This document shows positions 1-5,999 of a stretch of 8,765 nt of DNA, one piece after another. The stretch comes from Pseudomonadota bacterium (GTDB taxonomy: Bacteria; Pseudomonadota; Alphaproteobacteria; Rhizobiales; Hyphomicrobiaceae): positions 1 to 8,765 of the forward strand of contig JAKAML010000038.1 of the NCBI GenBank assembly GCA_021812845.1. Reading direction: 5' to 3'. Each line of letters starts with the position of its first letter. Position 1 is the stretch's first letter. Below the pieces are notes generated by a model, which was not told where the DNA came from, made no database searches, and saw only the letters and a program-made list of their open reading frames with translations. The position numbers and the translations under genes were made by a program.

Positions 1-109
1 GGGCTTCGTCCAGGGCGAGGATCTTCGCCGACAACGGCTCGAGCCCGCGCCGCCTCAGGGCGGCGTCGAAGGCCGAAGGATTGTCCCGGATGGACTTCAG
101 GTCGTGCAC
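1..109 (-). CDS. serS: Seryl-tRNA synthetase, N-terminal fragment (runs off the window)
   Basis: Charges tRNA-Ser with serine in the cytoplasm; essential for translation. Only the first 36 codons are present. Read on the minus strand from a GTG at 109-107, the protein begins (M/V)[17 protein letters not shown] and continues with [18 protein letters not shown]. This matches the usual alphaproteobacterial SerS opening ([24 protein letters not shown]), which leads into the N-terminal tRNA-binding coiled-coil arm. The GTG start is supported by a GGGGGA ribosome binding site on the minus strand about 5 nt upstream and by the family's conserved M-H-D opening. The catalytic class II core lies outside the window. 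The gene is transcribed divergently from the squalene/phytoene-synthase-like gene. Confidence 0.92.
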   Translation of the reverse strand, partial: MHDLKSIRDNPSAFDAALRRRGLEPLSAKILALDEA

Positions 110-192
110 GGCGGTCCCCCGCAGTTGTTCGGTGTGGTCGCGCCGTCTTAAGGCCAGGGCGCGTGGCGGTCCATAGAGCAGGAGGCGTTACG

Positions 193-246
193 ATGCCCGG
201 GCCGGGGTATTCCGGGCAACCGCGGTTGCAGGACGCGCGCGGCTGA
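193..246 (+). CDS. Candidate 17-residue leader peptide (mini-ORF) upstream of the squalene/phytoene-synthase-like gene
   Basis: This is a very short ORF, MPGPGYSGQPRLQDARG followed by TGA. It has the best Shine-Dalgarno sequence in this part of the window: AGGAGG at 180-185, 7 nt before the ATG. It ends 14 nt before the ATG at 261 of the next gene, whose own binding site (only CGGGG) is poor. The two frames differ. The arrangement would suit translational coupling or a regulatory leader peptide, with ribosomes loaded at 193 re-initiating at 261. A 14-bp palindrome lies inside the mini-ORF at 216-229. There is no homology evidence, and a chance ATG behind a purine run remains possible. Confidence 0.35.
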   Translation: MPGPGYSGQPRLQDARG

Positions 247-260
247 GGCATGGCTCGGGG

Positions 261-986
261 ATGGGCGACGTGGATCAGAGCACGGACTTCGTTCGCAGCG
301 CGCGGGCGCTGGAGCCTGATCGCTATCTCGCGGCACTGCTCGCTCCCCGCGCGGCGCGTGACGACCTGGTACTGCTGGCGGCGTTCCTGGCCGAGATCGG
401 GCGCGTGCCCGCGATCGCGACCGAGCCGCTCCTGGGTGAAATCCGGCTGCGGTGGTGGCTCGACGCCATCGACGGCTCCGCTGCCGGCGGGCGGACGGGG
501 CATCCGCTGGCCGACGCGCTCGGGGAGACGGCGCGAAGGCGCCGCCTCGACACAGGGCTGCTCGCGGCGGCGGTCGAGGCGCGGATGGCGGAGGTCGGCC
601 GGGGGATCGGCGACGCGGCGGCGGTTCGGGCGCACGTCGCGGCGCGCGAGGAAGTTGCGTTCCGGCTGGCGGCGCGCATCCTCGGCGTGGCCGAGGGCCC
701 GCCGGCGGATGGTGCGCTCGCCGGGGCGGGGCGCGCCTACGGCCTGATGCGGCTCGCGGACGACGGAGGCGCGGAGAAACACGAGATCGTGCGCGCGGCC
801 GGCGCGGCGCTCGCGGAGCTGCGTGAAAATCAGGCAGAATTTGCCCACGGACTCGTTGCCGCAATTCTGCCGTGTGCCCTTGTCGAGCCCCATTTGCGCG
901 CTCTTGAAGGTAGCGCCGGGCGGGGTGTCTCGCCGCTCCGGCGGGCATGGGCCCTCTGGCGCGCCCATCGCCGCAAGAGGATCTGA
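261..986 (+). CDS. Squalene/phytoene-synthase-fold protein, NDUFAF6-like and shortened, probably not a prenyl synthase
   Basis: The 241-aa protein has the signature of the trans-isoprenyl-diphosphate synthase head-to-head family: DRYLAALLAP near residues 20-29, then a helix ending in PLLGEIRLRWWLDAID at about 56-71 (the 'IRLQWWRD' block), GRAYGLMRL at 157-165, and a C-terminal RRAWALWRAHRR at about 227-238. The closest type I know is the alphaproteobacterial/mitochondrial NDUFAF6-like branch, where a role in respiratory complex I assembly is known for the mitochondrial member. The aspartate-rich DxxxD metal motifs of true squalene and phytoene synthases are not visible. The segment after GRAYGLMRL is also shorter than usual; family members are typically about 270-290 aa. 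Catalysis is therefore doubtful. ATG 261 is the first start in an open frame that begins at 177, but its ribosome binding site is weak. Confidence 0.8.
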   Translation: MGDVDQSTDFVRSARALEPDRYLAALLAPRAARDDLVLLAAFLAEIGRVPAIATEPLLGEIRLRWWLDAIDGSAAGGRTGHPLADALGETARRRRLDTGLLAAAVEARMAEVGRGIGDAAAVRAHVAAREEVAFRLAARILGVAEGPPADGALAGAGRAYGLMRLADDGGAEKHEIVRAAGAALAELRENQAEFAHGLVAAILPCALVEPHLRALEGSAGRGVSPLRRAWALWRAHRRKRI

Positions 987-1063
987 CTGAGGACGGACGC
1001 GGGTCGCGGCGAGGCCGCCCTCCGGAGGGGCGTGCCGCGGGAGACGGAACGGGAACGACGAGA

Positions 1064-3019
1064 ATGCGGCAGACGACAACTCGACCGGGCGCCTGGTTTC
1101 TGGGAGCCGTGCTGCTGCCGGCGGTGCTCGCCGGTCACCCGGGCGCCGCGCGCGCGGCCGGCGATTTGCAGGCGCCGCCGCGGGTGGCCGGTGTCGCCGC
1201 CATACCGACGATCGCCTGGCGGGTCGAGAACCCGTTCCGCTTCTTCGCCGACGCCGCCGACACCGAGATCCACCGCCAGACGTTCCTGGCTCTGACCGGT
1301 GAGGAACGTCGAAGTCCCGTGCTCGAGGCCGAGCGCGCCCTCTCGGCCCGACATGCCGACGGCTGGGCGGCGACCATGGTCGGCAAGACGTGCTGGGATC
1401 AGAAGCGCAACCTGCACGCCTGTTCCGATTCGGGCGAAGCGTACATCGAACCGCGGAGCCACCCCGTCCTGGCGGAGATCAAGGGCGTCGACGAGGGCGA
1501 GGTGGCGTGCACGTGGTCGACCGCGCCGCTCGGCGGCGAGGCGTCGCGCGGCACGGTGGTGACGCAGCCGTGCAAGGATCCGATGCGGATCGACGTGCCC
1601 TATCCCAAGGGGGCCAGGGTCACGGTCGAGATCGGCGGCCGTGAGGTGGCGGAGACGACGATCAAGGTGCGCGACCTGCTGATCGCCGGCATGGGCGACA
1701 GTTTCGGCTCGGGCGAGGGCAATCCGGACGTGCCGGTGCGGTTTTCGCGCGAGCGGGCGGCGGACTACGGCAAGGCCGATCTCGCCGGCTATCCGGCGCG
1801 GGTCGGGGCGTGGAAGCAGATCGGCGATAAGGACTTCATCGCCGAGAATGCGCGCTGGCTCGACCAGGCGTGCCACCGCTCGCTCTATTCGTATCAGGCG
1901 CGTGCGGCGCTGCAGCTCGCGATCGAGGATCCGCACCGGGCGGTGACGTTCGTCGGCGTGGCGTGCTCGGGCGCCGAGGTCACGGCCGGTCTGTTCCTGC
2001 GCTACAAGGGCAACGAGTGGGTGCCGAACCCGCCCGACCTGTCGCAGATCTCGGCCATCGCGGAGGCACAGTGCGGCAAGGCCGAGGCGCCGATGCAGGA
2101 TCTGCCCGAGGCCTATCACATGCGGGGCGTGATCGCGGACCTCAAGGGCGGGCTCGTGCTCCGGAAGTGCGCGGTCGAGGAAGCGCGACGGATCGATCTG
2201 CTGCTGGTCTCGATCGGCGGCAACGACATCGGCTTCTCGCGGCTCGTCGCCAACGCCGTGCTCGAGGATGCGTCCATGCTGAAGAGCCTCGGCGGCTGGA
2301 TCGGTCACGTCCACGGCCAGGCCCAGGCCAAGACGGCGCTGGCCGCCCTCGGCGACCGCTACAAGGCGCTGAACCGGGCCGCGCACAACATCCTGCACAT
2401 CCCTTGGGACGAGAGCGACCGGGTGATCCTGACCTCCTATCCGGCGCTGGCGCTGCTCTCGGACGGCAAGGAGGTGTGCCCCGACGGTTGGGCAGGCATG
2501 GAGGTGGCGCCGGCGCTGAAACTGTCGGCAGCAAAGGCGCGCGAGGGCTCGGCGGTCGCCGACCGGCTCGACCAGATCATGCGCACGAGTGCGAAGGCGC
2601 ACGGCTGGACGGTGGTCGACCGCCACCGCCGGGAGTTCCTCGGCCGCGGCATCTGCGCGGGCTTCACGGACAACGCCTTCTCGCTCGCCGACGACTTGCG
2701 GCTGCCGCGCATGACCGAGAACGGCTGGCATCCGTTCAACCCGGCCGACTACGCGCCCTACGTCTCGCGCCAGCGCTGGTTCCGGACTCCCAACGACGCT
2801 TTCCTGACCGGAAACTTCCACGTCGCCGGCTCGGTGCTGCAGAAGGCGCTGAAGCTCGAGACGTTCTCGTGGTTCCAGCTCATGCTGGCGGCGACCTACT
2901 CGGGCGCGTTCCATCCGACCGCCGAGGGGCACGCGGCGATCGCCGATGCCGTGGTCGAGAAGGCGCGGGGCGTCCTCGAGCGGCACGGCCAGGGTCCGCG
3001 CGCGGTGGCCGAGCGCTGA
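1064..3019 (+). CDS. Exported SGNH/GDSL-family hydrolase with an N-terminal cysteine-bearing domain
   Basis: The 651-aa protein is probably a periplasmic or secreted esterase/lipase-like enzyme with unknown substrate. It starts with a signal peptide: basic N-region, hydrophobic core WFLGAVLLPAVLAG at 11-24, and an A-R-A cleavage site near residue 31. Residues about 32-205 form a separate region with four cysteines (110, 120, 149, 170) and beta-type sequence leading into the enzyme core. SGNH landmarks follow: block I GDSFGSGEG at 211-219 (Ser213), block III IGGND at 384-388 (Asn387), and block V FHPTAEGH with His617. The usual Asp three residues before the catalytic His is Gly614, so a Ser-His dyad, as in Streptomyces scabies esterase, is likely. 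The frame is open from 947, but ATG 1064 is preferred because the signal peptide begins there. The binding site (GGGAAC) is mediocre. The gene lies 77 nt after the preceding gene and may be co-transcribed. Confidence 0.82.
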   Translation: MRQTTTRPGAWFLGAVLLPAVLAGHPGAARAAGDLQAPPRVAGVAAIPTIAWRVENPFRFFADAADTEIHRQTFLALTGEERRSPVLEAERALSARHADGWAATMVGKTCWDQKRNLHACSDSGEAYIEPRSHPVLAEIKGVDEGEVACTWSTAPLGGEASRGTVVTQPCKDPMRIDVPYPKGARVTVEIGGREVAETTIKVRDLLIAGMGDSFGSGEGNPDVPVRFSRERAADYGKADLAGYPARVGAWKQIGDKDFIAENARWLDQACHRSLYSYQARAALQLAIEDPHRAVTFVGVACSGAEVTAGLFLRYKGNEWVPNPPDLSQISAIAEAQCGKAEAPMQDLPEAYHMRGVIADLKGGLVLRKCAVEEARRIDLLLVSIGGNDIGFSRLVANAVLEDASMLKSLGGWIGHVHGQAQAKTALAALGDRYKALNRAAHNILHIPWDESDRVILTSYPALALLSDGKEVCPDGWAGMEVAPALKLSAAKAREGSAVADRLDQIMRTSAKAHGWTVVDRHRREFLGRGICAGFTDNAFSLADDLRLPRMTENGWHPFNPADYAPYVSRQRWFRTPNDAFLTGNFHVAGSVLQKALKLETFSWFQLMLAATYSGAFHPTAEGHAAIADAVVEKARGVLERHGQGPRAVAER

Positions 3020-3022
3020 CCC

Positions 3023-3043
3023 GGCCGCGACCGGGCCGCGGCC
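3023..3043 (+). terminator. GC-rich hairpin after the SGNH hydrolase gene, weak terminator candidate
   Basis: Perfect 7-bp stem GGCCGCG (3023-3029) with CGCGGCC (3037-3043) and a 7-nt loop, beginning 4 nt after the stop codon. No T-run follows, so it is at best a weak or Rho-assisted stop, or simply a GC-rich coincidence. Confidence 0.3.
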
Positions 3044-3112
3044 TCGGCACGGGTTGCCCTCGGGAAAACTCGGATGTCGTAACCGCAGGATCGGCTCTAC
3101 ATTCGGTGGGGC

Positions 3113-3141
3113 TTGACTGAATGATCGACGTTCAATAAATA
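3113..3141 (+). promoter_or_regulatory. Candidate sigma-70-type promoter for the DUF2157-GDYXXLXY operon
   Basis: TTGACT at 3113-3118 is 5 of 6 to the -35 consensus. After exactly 17 nt comes TAAATA at 3136-3141 as a possible -10. It sits in a short A/T-rich island, rare in this GC-rich window, about 30 nt upstream of the ATG at 3170. The -35 is convincing and the -10 is only fair. Short inverted repeats surround it (see findings). Confidence 0.5.
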
Positions 3142-3169
3142 TACGTTGTTCAGTAACGAGGTGGCGTCG

Positions 3170-4276
3170 ATGTGGAGACAGGACCGGCGGCTCGAGCGGG
3201 ATCTGGCGCGGTGGCGCGCGGCCGGCTGGGTGACGGCCGAAGGCGAGACGGCGATCCGGGCCGAGATCGCGGCGCGGCGGCCCATGTTCGGGCTCTCGGG
3301 CGCGCTCGCGGTGCTCGGCGCGGTTCTGCTCGGCTTCGCGGCCATGAGCTTCGTCGCCGCCAACTGGCAGGAGATGTCGAAGCTCGCGCGGCTCCTGCTG
3401 CTGGCGACCGGCCTCGTCGGCGCCTACGGCGGCGCGGGGCTACTGTTCGCGCGCGGCCTGCAGCCGTTCGCGCACGCTGCGCTGCTGCTCGGGGTCGCCA
3501 TCTTCGGCGCCAGCATCATGCTGATCGCGCAGATGTACCACATGGAAGGCAACCCGCCCGACGCGGTGCTGACGTGGGCTCTCGGCGCGTTCGGTACCGG
3601 TGCGCTCGTCGGCTCCAATCCGTCGCTCGGTGCTGCGCTGGTGCTGGCCGGGCTGTGGAGCGGCTGGGAGACGGCCGTGACCGGCGGGGTGCACCTGTGG
3701 TTCGTGCCGGCGGCCGTGGCGATCGGCGCGGTGACGGCGGCGCGCGGCTGGGAGCAGGGCGTGAAGGCCGTGGGGCTCGCGCTCGCGGTGTGGGTGGTGG
3801 CGCTCGGCTACCTGCTCAACGACGGACACGCCCATCAGCTCGTGGTCGTGATCGGACTTGCGGTGGCCGCGGCGGGCGTCGTGCTGACGCGCGCCGATCT
3901 CGCGCACCTCGCCGTGAGGATGCCGGTCGACGCCGCGACGCTGGTCGGGCTCGGCATGGGCACCGCGTTCGCCGGCGCCTACGCCATGCAGTTCATCGAG
4001 ACGACCTCGCTCGTCTCGCTGGTGCTGCTCGCGGTGCTGACGCTCGGCGCGCTGATGGCGGTGATCGCGTGGGGCGCGCGAACAGGGCACCGCGGCATCC
4101 TGTGGCTCGGCTATGCGGCGTTCTCGGTCGAGGTGCTCGGCATCTACTTCAAGACCATCGGCACGCTGTTCGGGTCGTCGCTGTTCTTCCTCGCGACCGG
4201 CATCGTGGTGCTGATGCTGGCGGCCTTGGCGTGGCGGATCAACGAGCGGACGCAGCTCGCGGGAGGCGGACGATGA
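3170..4276 (+). CDS. DUF2157 domain polytopic membrane protein
   Basis: The 368-aa protein has a basic cytoplasmic N-terminus (about residues 1-40) with the W-xx-G(W/I)-xxxE-xxI helix typical of DUF2157. About ten to twelve hydrophobic segments follow, for example near 43-63, 73-93, 103-121, 199-216, 223-240, 256-275, 281-301, 308-325 and 336-355. Family marks are FVAANWQEM at 61-69 and the QMYHMEGNPPDAVLTWALGA stretch at 121-140, which corresponds to the conserved Q-(I/M)-YH-xG-xxPDA-xLxWALGA block. The function is unknown. The frame is open back to a TTG at 3146 and includes a GTG at 3161. ATG 3170 is chosen because GAGGTGG (3158-3164) lies 5 nt before it. The stop codon overlaps the start of the next gene as ATGA, so the two are translationally coupled. 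Confidence 0.87.
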   Translation: MWRQDRRLERDLARWRAAGWVTAEGETAIRAEIAARRPMFGLSGALAVLGAVLLGFAAMSFVAANWQEMSKLARLLLLATGLVGAYGGAGLLFARGLQPFAHAALLLGVAIFGASIMLIAQMYHMEGNPPDAVLTWALGAFGTGALVGSNPSLGAALVLAGLWSGWETAVTGGVHLWFVPAAVAIGAVTAARGWEQGVKAVGLALAVWVVALGYLLNDGHAHQLVVVIGLAVAAAGVVLTRADLAHLAVRMPVDAATLVGLGMGTAFAGAYAMQFIETTSLVSLVLLAVLTLGALMAVIAWGARTGHRGILWLGYAAFSVEVLGIYFKTIGTLFGSSLFFLATGIVVLMLAALAWRINERTQLAGGGR

Positions 4277-4863
4277 ACGTGACCGGCTTCATGCCGCAGT
4301 TGTCGCGGATGACGACGTGGCGGGCGATCGGCGCGGTGGTCGCGGCCGAGCTGCTGGTGCTCGGCTGGATGGTGTGGGACCGGGTCGGGCTGCTGCGGAA
4401 CGGGCGCGAGATCGTGCTCGACGTGATCCCGGTCGATCCCAGGAGCCTGTTCCGCGGCGACTACGTGATCCTCAACTACGAGGTGTCGCGGTTCGACGGT
4501 GCGCGGCTCGAGGGTGAGCCGACGAAGGCGCAGCCGCTCTATGTGACCCTGGCCCGCGACGCGACGGGCAAGTGGCAGGTTGCGAAGGCGGCGCCCGCGA
4601 TGCCGAAGGCGGTGGCCGAGAGCGAGATCGTGCTCAAGGGGCGCACCGACCGCTGGACCGGGCGCGGCCGCGCGGGCGCGCCGATCCATGTCCGCTACGG
4701 GATCGAGAGCTTCTTCGTGCCGGAGGGCACCGGAAAAGTGCTCGAGCAGCAGGTCGGCGAGAAGCGCATCCGCGCGGTGGTGGCGGTCGGGCGCGACGGC
4801 ACGGCGGCACTGAAGGGGCTCGAGGTGGACGGCCGGCGCGTCCACAGCGAGCCGGCGCTCTGA
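4273..4863 (+). CDS. GDYXXLXY domain protein, membrane-anchored partner of DUF2157
   Basis: The 196-aa protein has one N-terminal membrane anchor (about residues 17-37) and a soluble domain beyond it. The domain's defining motif is present exactly: GDYVILNY at 62-69, following the usual V-I-P-V-DPRSLFR approach. A second conserved block, RYGIESFFVPEG, is at 141-152. The biochemical role of this family is not known. It is commonly encoded next to DUF2157 proteins, as here, where ATG 4273 overlaps the upstream TGA by the ATGA arrangement. A strong ribosome binding site, GGGAGG at 4261-4266, lies inside the end of the upstream gene, so both should be made together. The likely topology (N-in, domain in the periplasm) and a complex with the DUF2157 protein are inferences. 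Confidence 0.87.
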   Translation: MNVTGFMPQLSRMTTWRAIGAVVAAELLVLGWMVWDRVGLLRNGREIVLDVIPVDPRSLFRGDYVILNYEVSRFDGARLEGEPTKAQPLYVTLARDATGKWQVAKAAPAMPKAVAESEIVLKGRTDRWTGRGRAGAPIHVRYGIESFFVPEGTGKVLEQQVGEKRIRAVVAVGRDGTAALKGLEVDGRRVHSEPAL

Positions 4864-4953
4864 CGGCTCGGCCGCCGGGAAGCGGTGGTGGCACGCACCG
4901 CGATGCTCGCTTCGGTACTCGCCGTGGTACTGGCGCGCCGCGCATTCACCCGC

Positions 4954-4959
4954 TATAGA
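4954..4959 (+). promoter_or_regulatory. Possible -10 element upstream of the RidA-family gene
   Basis: TATAGA, within CGCTATAGACC, is the only A/T-rich hexamer in the 158-bp gap before the RidA gene and lies 68 nt from its ATG. No good -35 is present at 16-18 nt upstream, where TGGCGC is found. This is a weak call. Confidence 0.3.
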
Positions 4960-5021
4960 CCGCCCGCGCCGACGACGGCGACCAGCGTCAATCACAGCGG
5001 CAGCGAGAGAGCGGGGAGCAC

Positions 5022-5372
5022 ATGGCGATCGTGCGGCACGAGGCGAACAAGGTCTACGCCAAGGTCGTCGAGGCGAACGGGATCGTGACCACGGCCGGCA
5101 TCGTGCCCGCCGACCTCGGCCGCGACGCCAAGGGACAGACGGCGGAGGTGCTGGCCGAGATCGACCGTCTGTTGGCGCTCTGCGGCACCGACAAATCGAA
5201 GGTCGTCTCCGCCACCATCTGGCTCAACGACATTCGCCACCGCGAGGCGATGAACGAGGCGTGGATCCCGTGGGTCGGCGGCGAGGCCAACGCGCCGGTC
5301 CGCGCCTGCGTCGAGGCCAAGCTGGTCGACCCACGGATGCTGGTCGAGATCCAGGTCGTAGCGATCAAGTGA
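5022..5372 (+). CDS. RidA/YjgF/YER057c family protein, YoaB-like
   Basis: The 116-aa protein has the full single-domain length of the family. Canonical RidA proteins are cytoplasmic trimers that hydrolyse reactive enamines/imines made by pyridoxal-phosphate enzymes, such as 2-aminoacrylate. Key active-site positions appear conserved in the C-terminal motif PVRACVEAKL: Arg94 (equivalent of the carboxylate-binding Arg105) and Cys96, with Glu109 in LVEIQVVAI. The opening IVRHEA-N-VYAKVVEANGIVTTAG and the segment ATIWLNDIRHREAMNEAW at about 64-81 resemble the E. coli YoaB branch more than RidA itself, so the substrate range is uncertain. ATG 5022 is preceded by GGGGAG (5013-5018). It is separated by 158 bp from the upstream operon and is probably a single transcription unit. 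Confidence 0.93.
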   Translation: MAIVRHEANKVYAKVVEANGIVTTAGIVPADLGRDAKGQTAEVLAEIDRLLALCGTDKSKVVSATIWLNDIRHREAMNEAWIPWVGGEANAPVRACVEAKLVDPRMLVEIQVVAIK

Positions 5373-5476
5373 ACACTTTGACGATGCTGCGTTAATCACG
5401 TTCCGAATGCGCGCTGGAAGCGGCCGCCGAGCGACCTGCATTCCTCTCCGGGTCAACACGTCGGAGCGGAGCGCCG

Positions 5477-5809
5477 ATGCGCATCTTGTTCGGGACTGCG
5501 ACGGCGGCGGTGACAATGGCGGGCGCCGCCGAGGCGGGGCTCGACCGGCTGCACAAGCAGCGGATCGAGGGTGGCCGCCTCTGCATGATCGACCGCTGGC
5601 ACTACAAGTCGAGCAGCGCCTGGCCGACGCGCGCCGCGGCGGAGGCGACCGTCAGGGCCTCGTGGCGCCGGTTCACGGCGGCCGAATACGGCGCGGCGTG
5701 GGGCGATCCGGCGCTGGCGGCCGACGCACACCTGGACTGCGCGGCGGCACGAGGGGCGCGGGGCGACACGTGGTCGTGCAACCTGAAGGCGCGGCCCTGC
5801 CGGCGGTGA
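5477..5809 (+). CDS. Small exported four-cysteine protein, paralogue A
   Basis: The 110-aa protein has a likely signal peptide (residues 1-20, MRILFGTATAAVTMAGAAEA, with A-E-A as cleavage site). The mature part of about 90 residues carries Cys36, Cys88, Cys101 and Cys108. It is clearly related to the next gene. Shared positions include C-xx-D-xx-HY-x-SS near 36-46, W63, FTA-x-EYG-xx-W at 66-75, and a closing W-x-C-xxx-ARPC at 99-108. The cysteine spacings 36 to 88 (52 residues) and 101 to 108 (7 residues) are identical in the paralogue. Two disulfides in the periplasm or outside the cell are likely, though inferred. I do not recognise a named family. The start is supported by GGAGCGGAG at 5463-5471, just ahead of the ATG. 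It is more Arg/Ala-rich than its sister, reflecting higher GC or looser constraint. Confidence 0.72.
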   Translation: MRILFGTATAAVTMAGAAEAGLDRLHKQRIEGGRLCMIDRWHYKSSSAWPTRAAAEATVRASWRRFTAAEYGAAWGDPALAADAHLDCAAARGARGDTWSCNLKARPCRR

Positions 5810-5914
5810 CGCCCTCGGGCGCCGGTCGGCCGGCTTCTGGTGCCGATCCGGATCGGGCTCGCCTCCGGGCTGTGTCGCGATTGCACGGGTTTATGAGATT
5901 TCGCCGCCCGCGAC

Positions 5915-5939
5915 GGAACTCGTCTCGGCCTCGTGCGCT
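5915..5939 (+). promoter_or_regulatory. Possible EcfG-like (general stress) promoter before paralogue B
   Basis: GGAAC at 5915-5919 followed by 16 nt and CGCT at 5936-5939. The alphaproteobacterial EcfG consensus is GGAAC-N16/17-CGTT, so this fits 8 of 9 fixed bases. It would give a leader of about 55 nt before the ATG at 6000. A match this short can occur by chance. Confidence 0.25.
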
Positions 5940-5999
5940 GAATCTGGCACCGTTCACTCGTTCAGCGAGCTTGGCGGGAAGATCAGCGGAGGGCCAGAA

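Noticed and set aside
148..948. 266-codon minus-strand frame opposite the synthase-like gene
   Set aside because: It is almost entirely Arg, Pro and Ala, antisense to a gene with clear family blocks.
830..2986. 718-codon open frame on the minus strand opposite the SGNH hydrolase
   Set aside because: It is antisense to a well-supported gene with signal peptide and SGNH blocks. Its translation is Arg/His/Asp-rich without domains, as expected from a GC-rich antisense frame.
3146..3169. Upstream TTG (3146) and GTG (3161) starts for the DUF2157 gene
   Set aside because: The GTG overlaps the GAGGTGG ribosome binding site, and the TTG lies within the A/T-rich promoter island. ATG 3170 is correctly spaced from the site.
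3172..4863. 563-codon plus-strand frame covering the DUF2157 gene and running into GDYXXLXY
   Set aside because: Its first part is out of frame with DUF2157 and is low-complexity Arg/Gly/Ala. Only the last 196 codons, the GDYXXLXY frame, are real. It is not a fusion protein.
5378..5406. TTGACG at 5378 as a promoter for paralogue A
   Set aside because: The -35 is fair, but 16-18 nt downstream there is only TTCCGA-like sequence. No usable -10 was found, so it is not listed.
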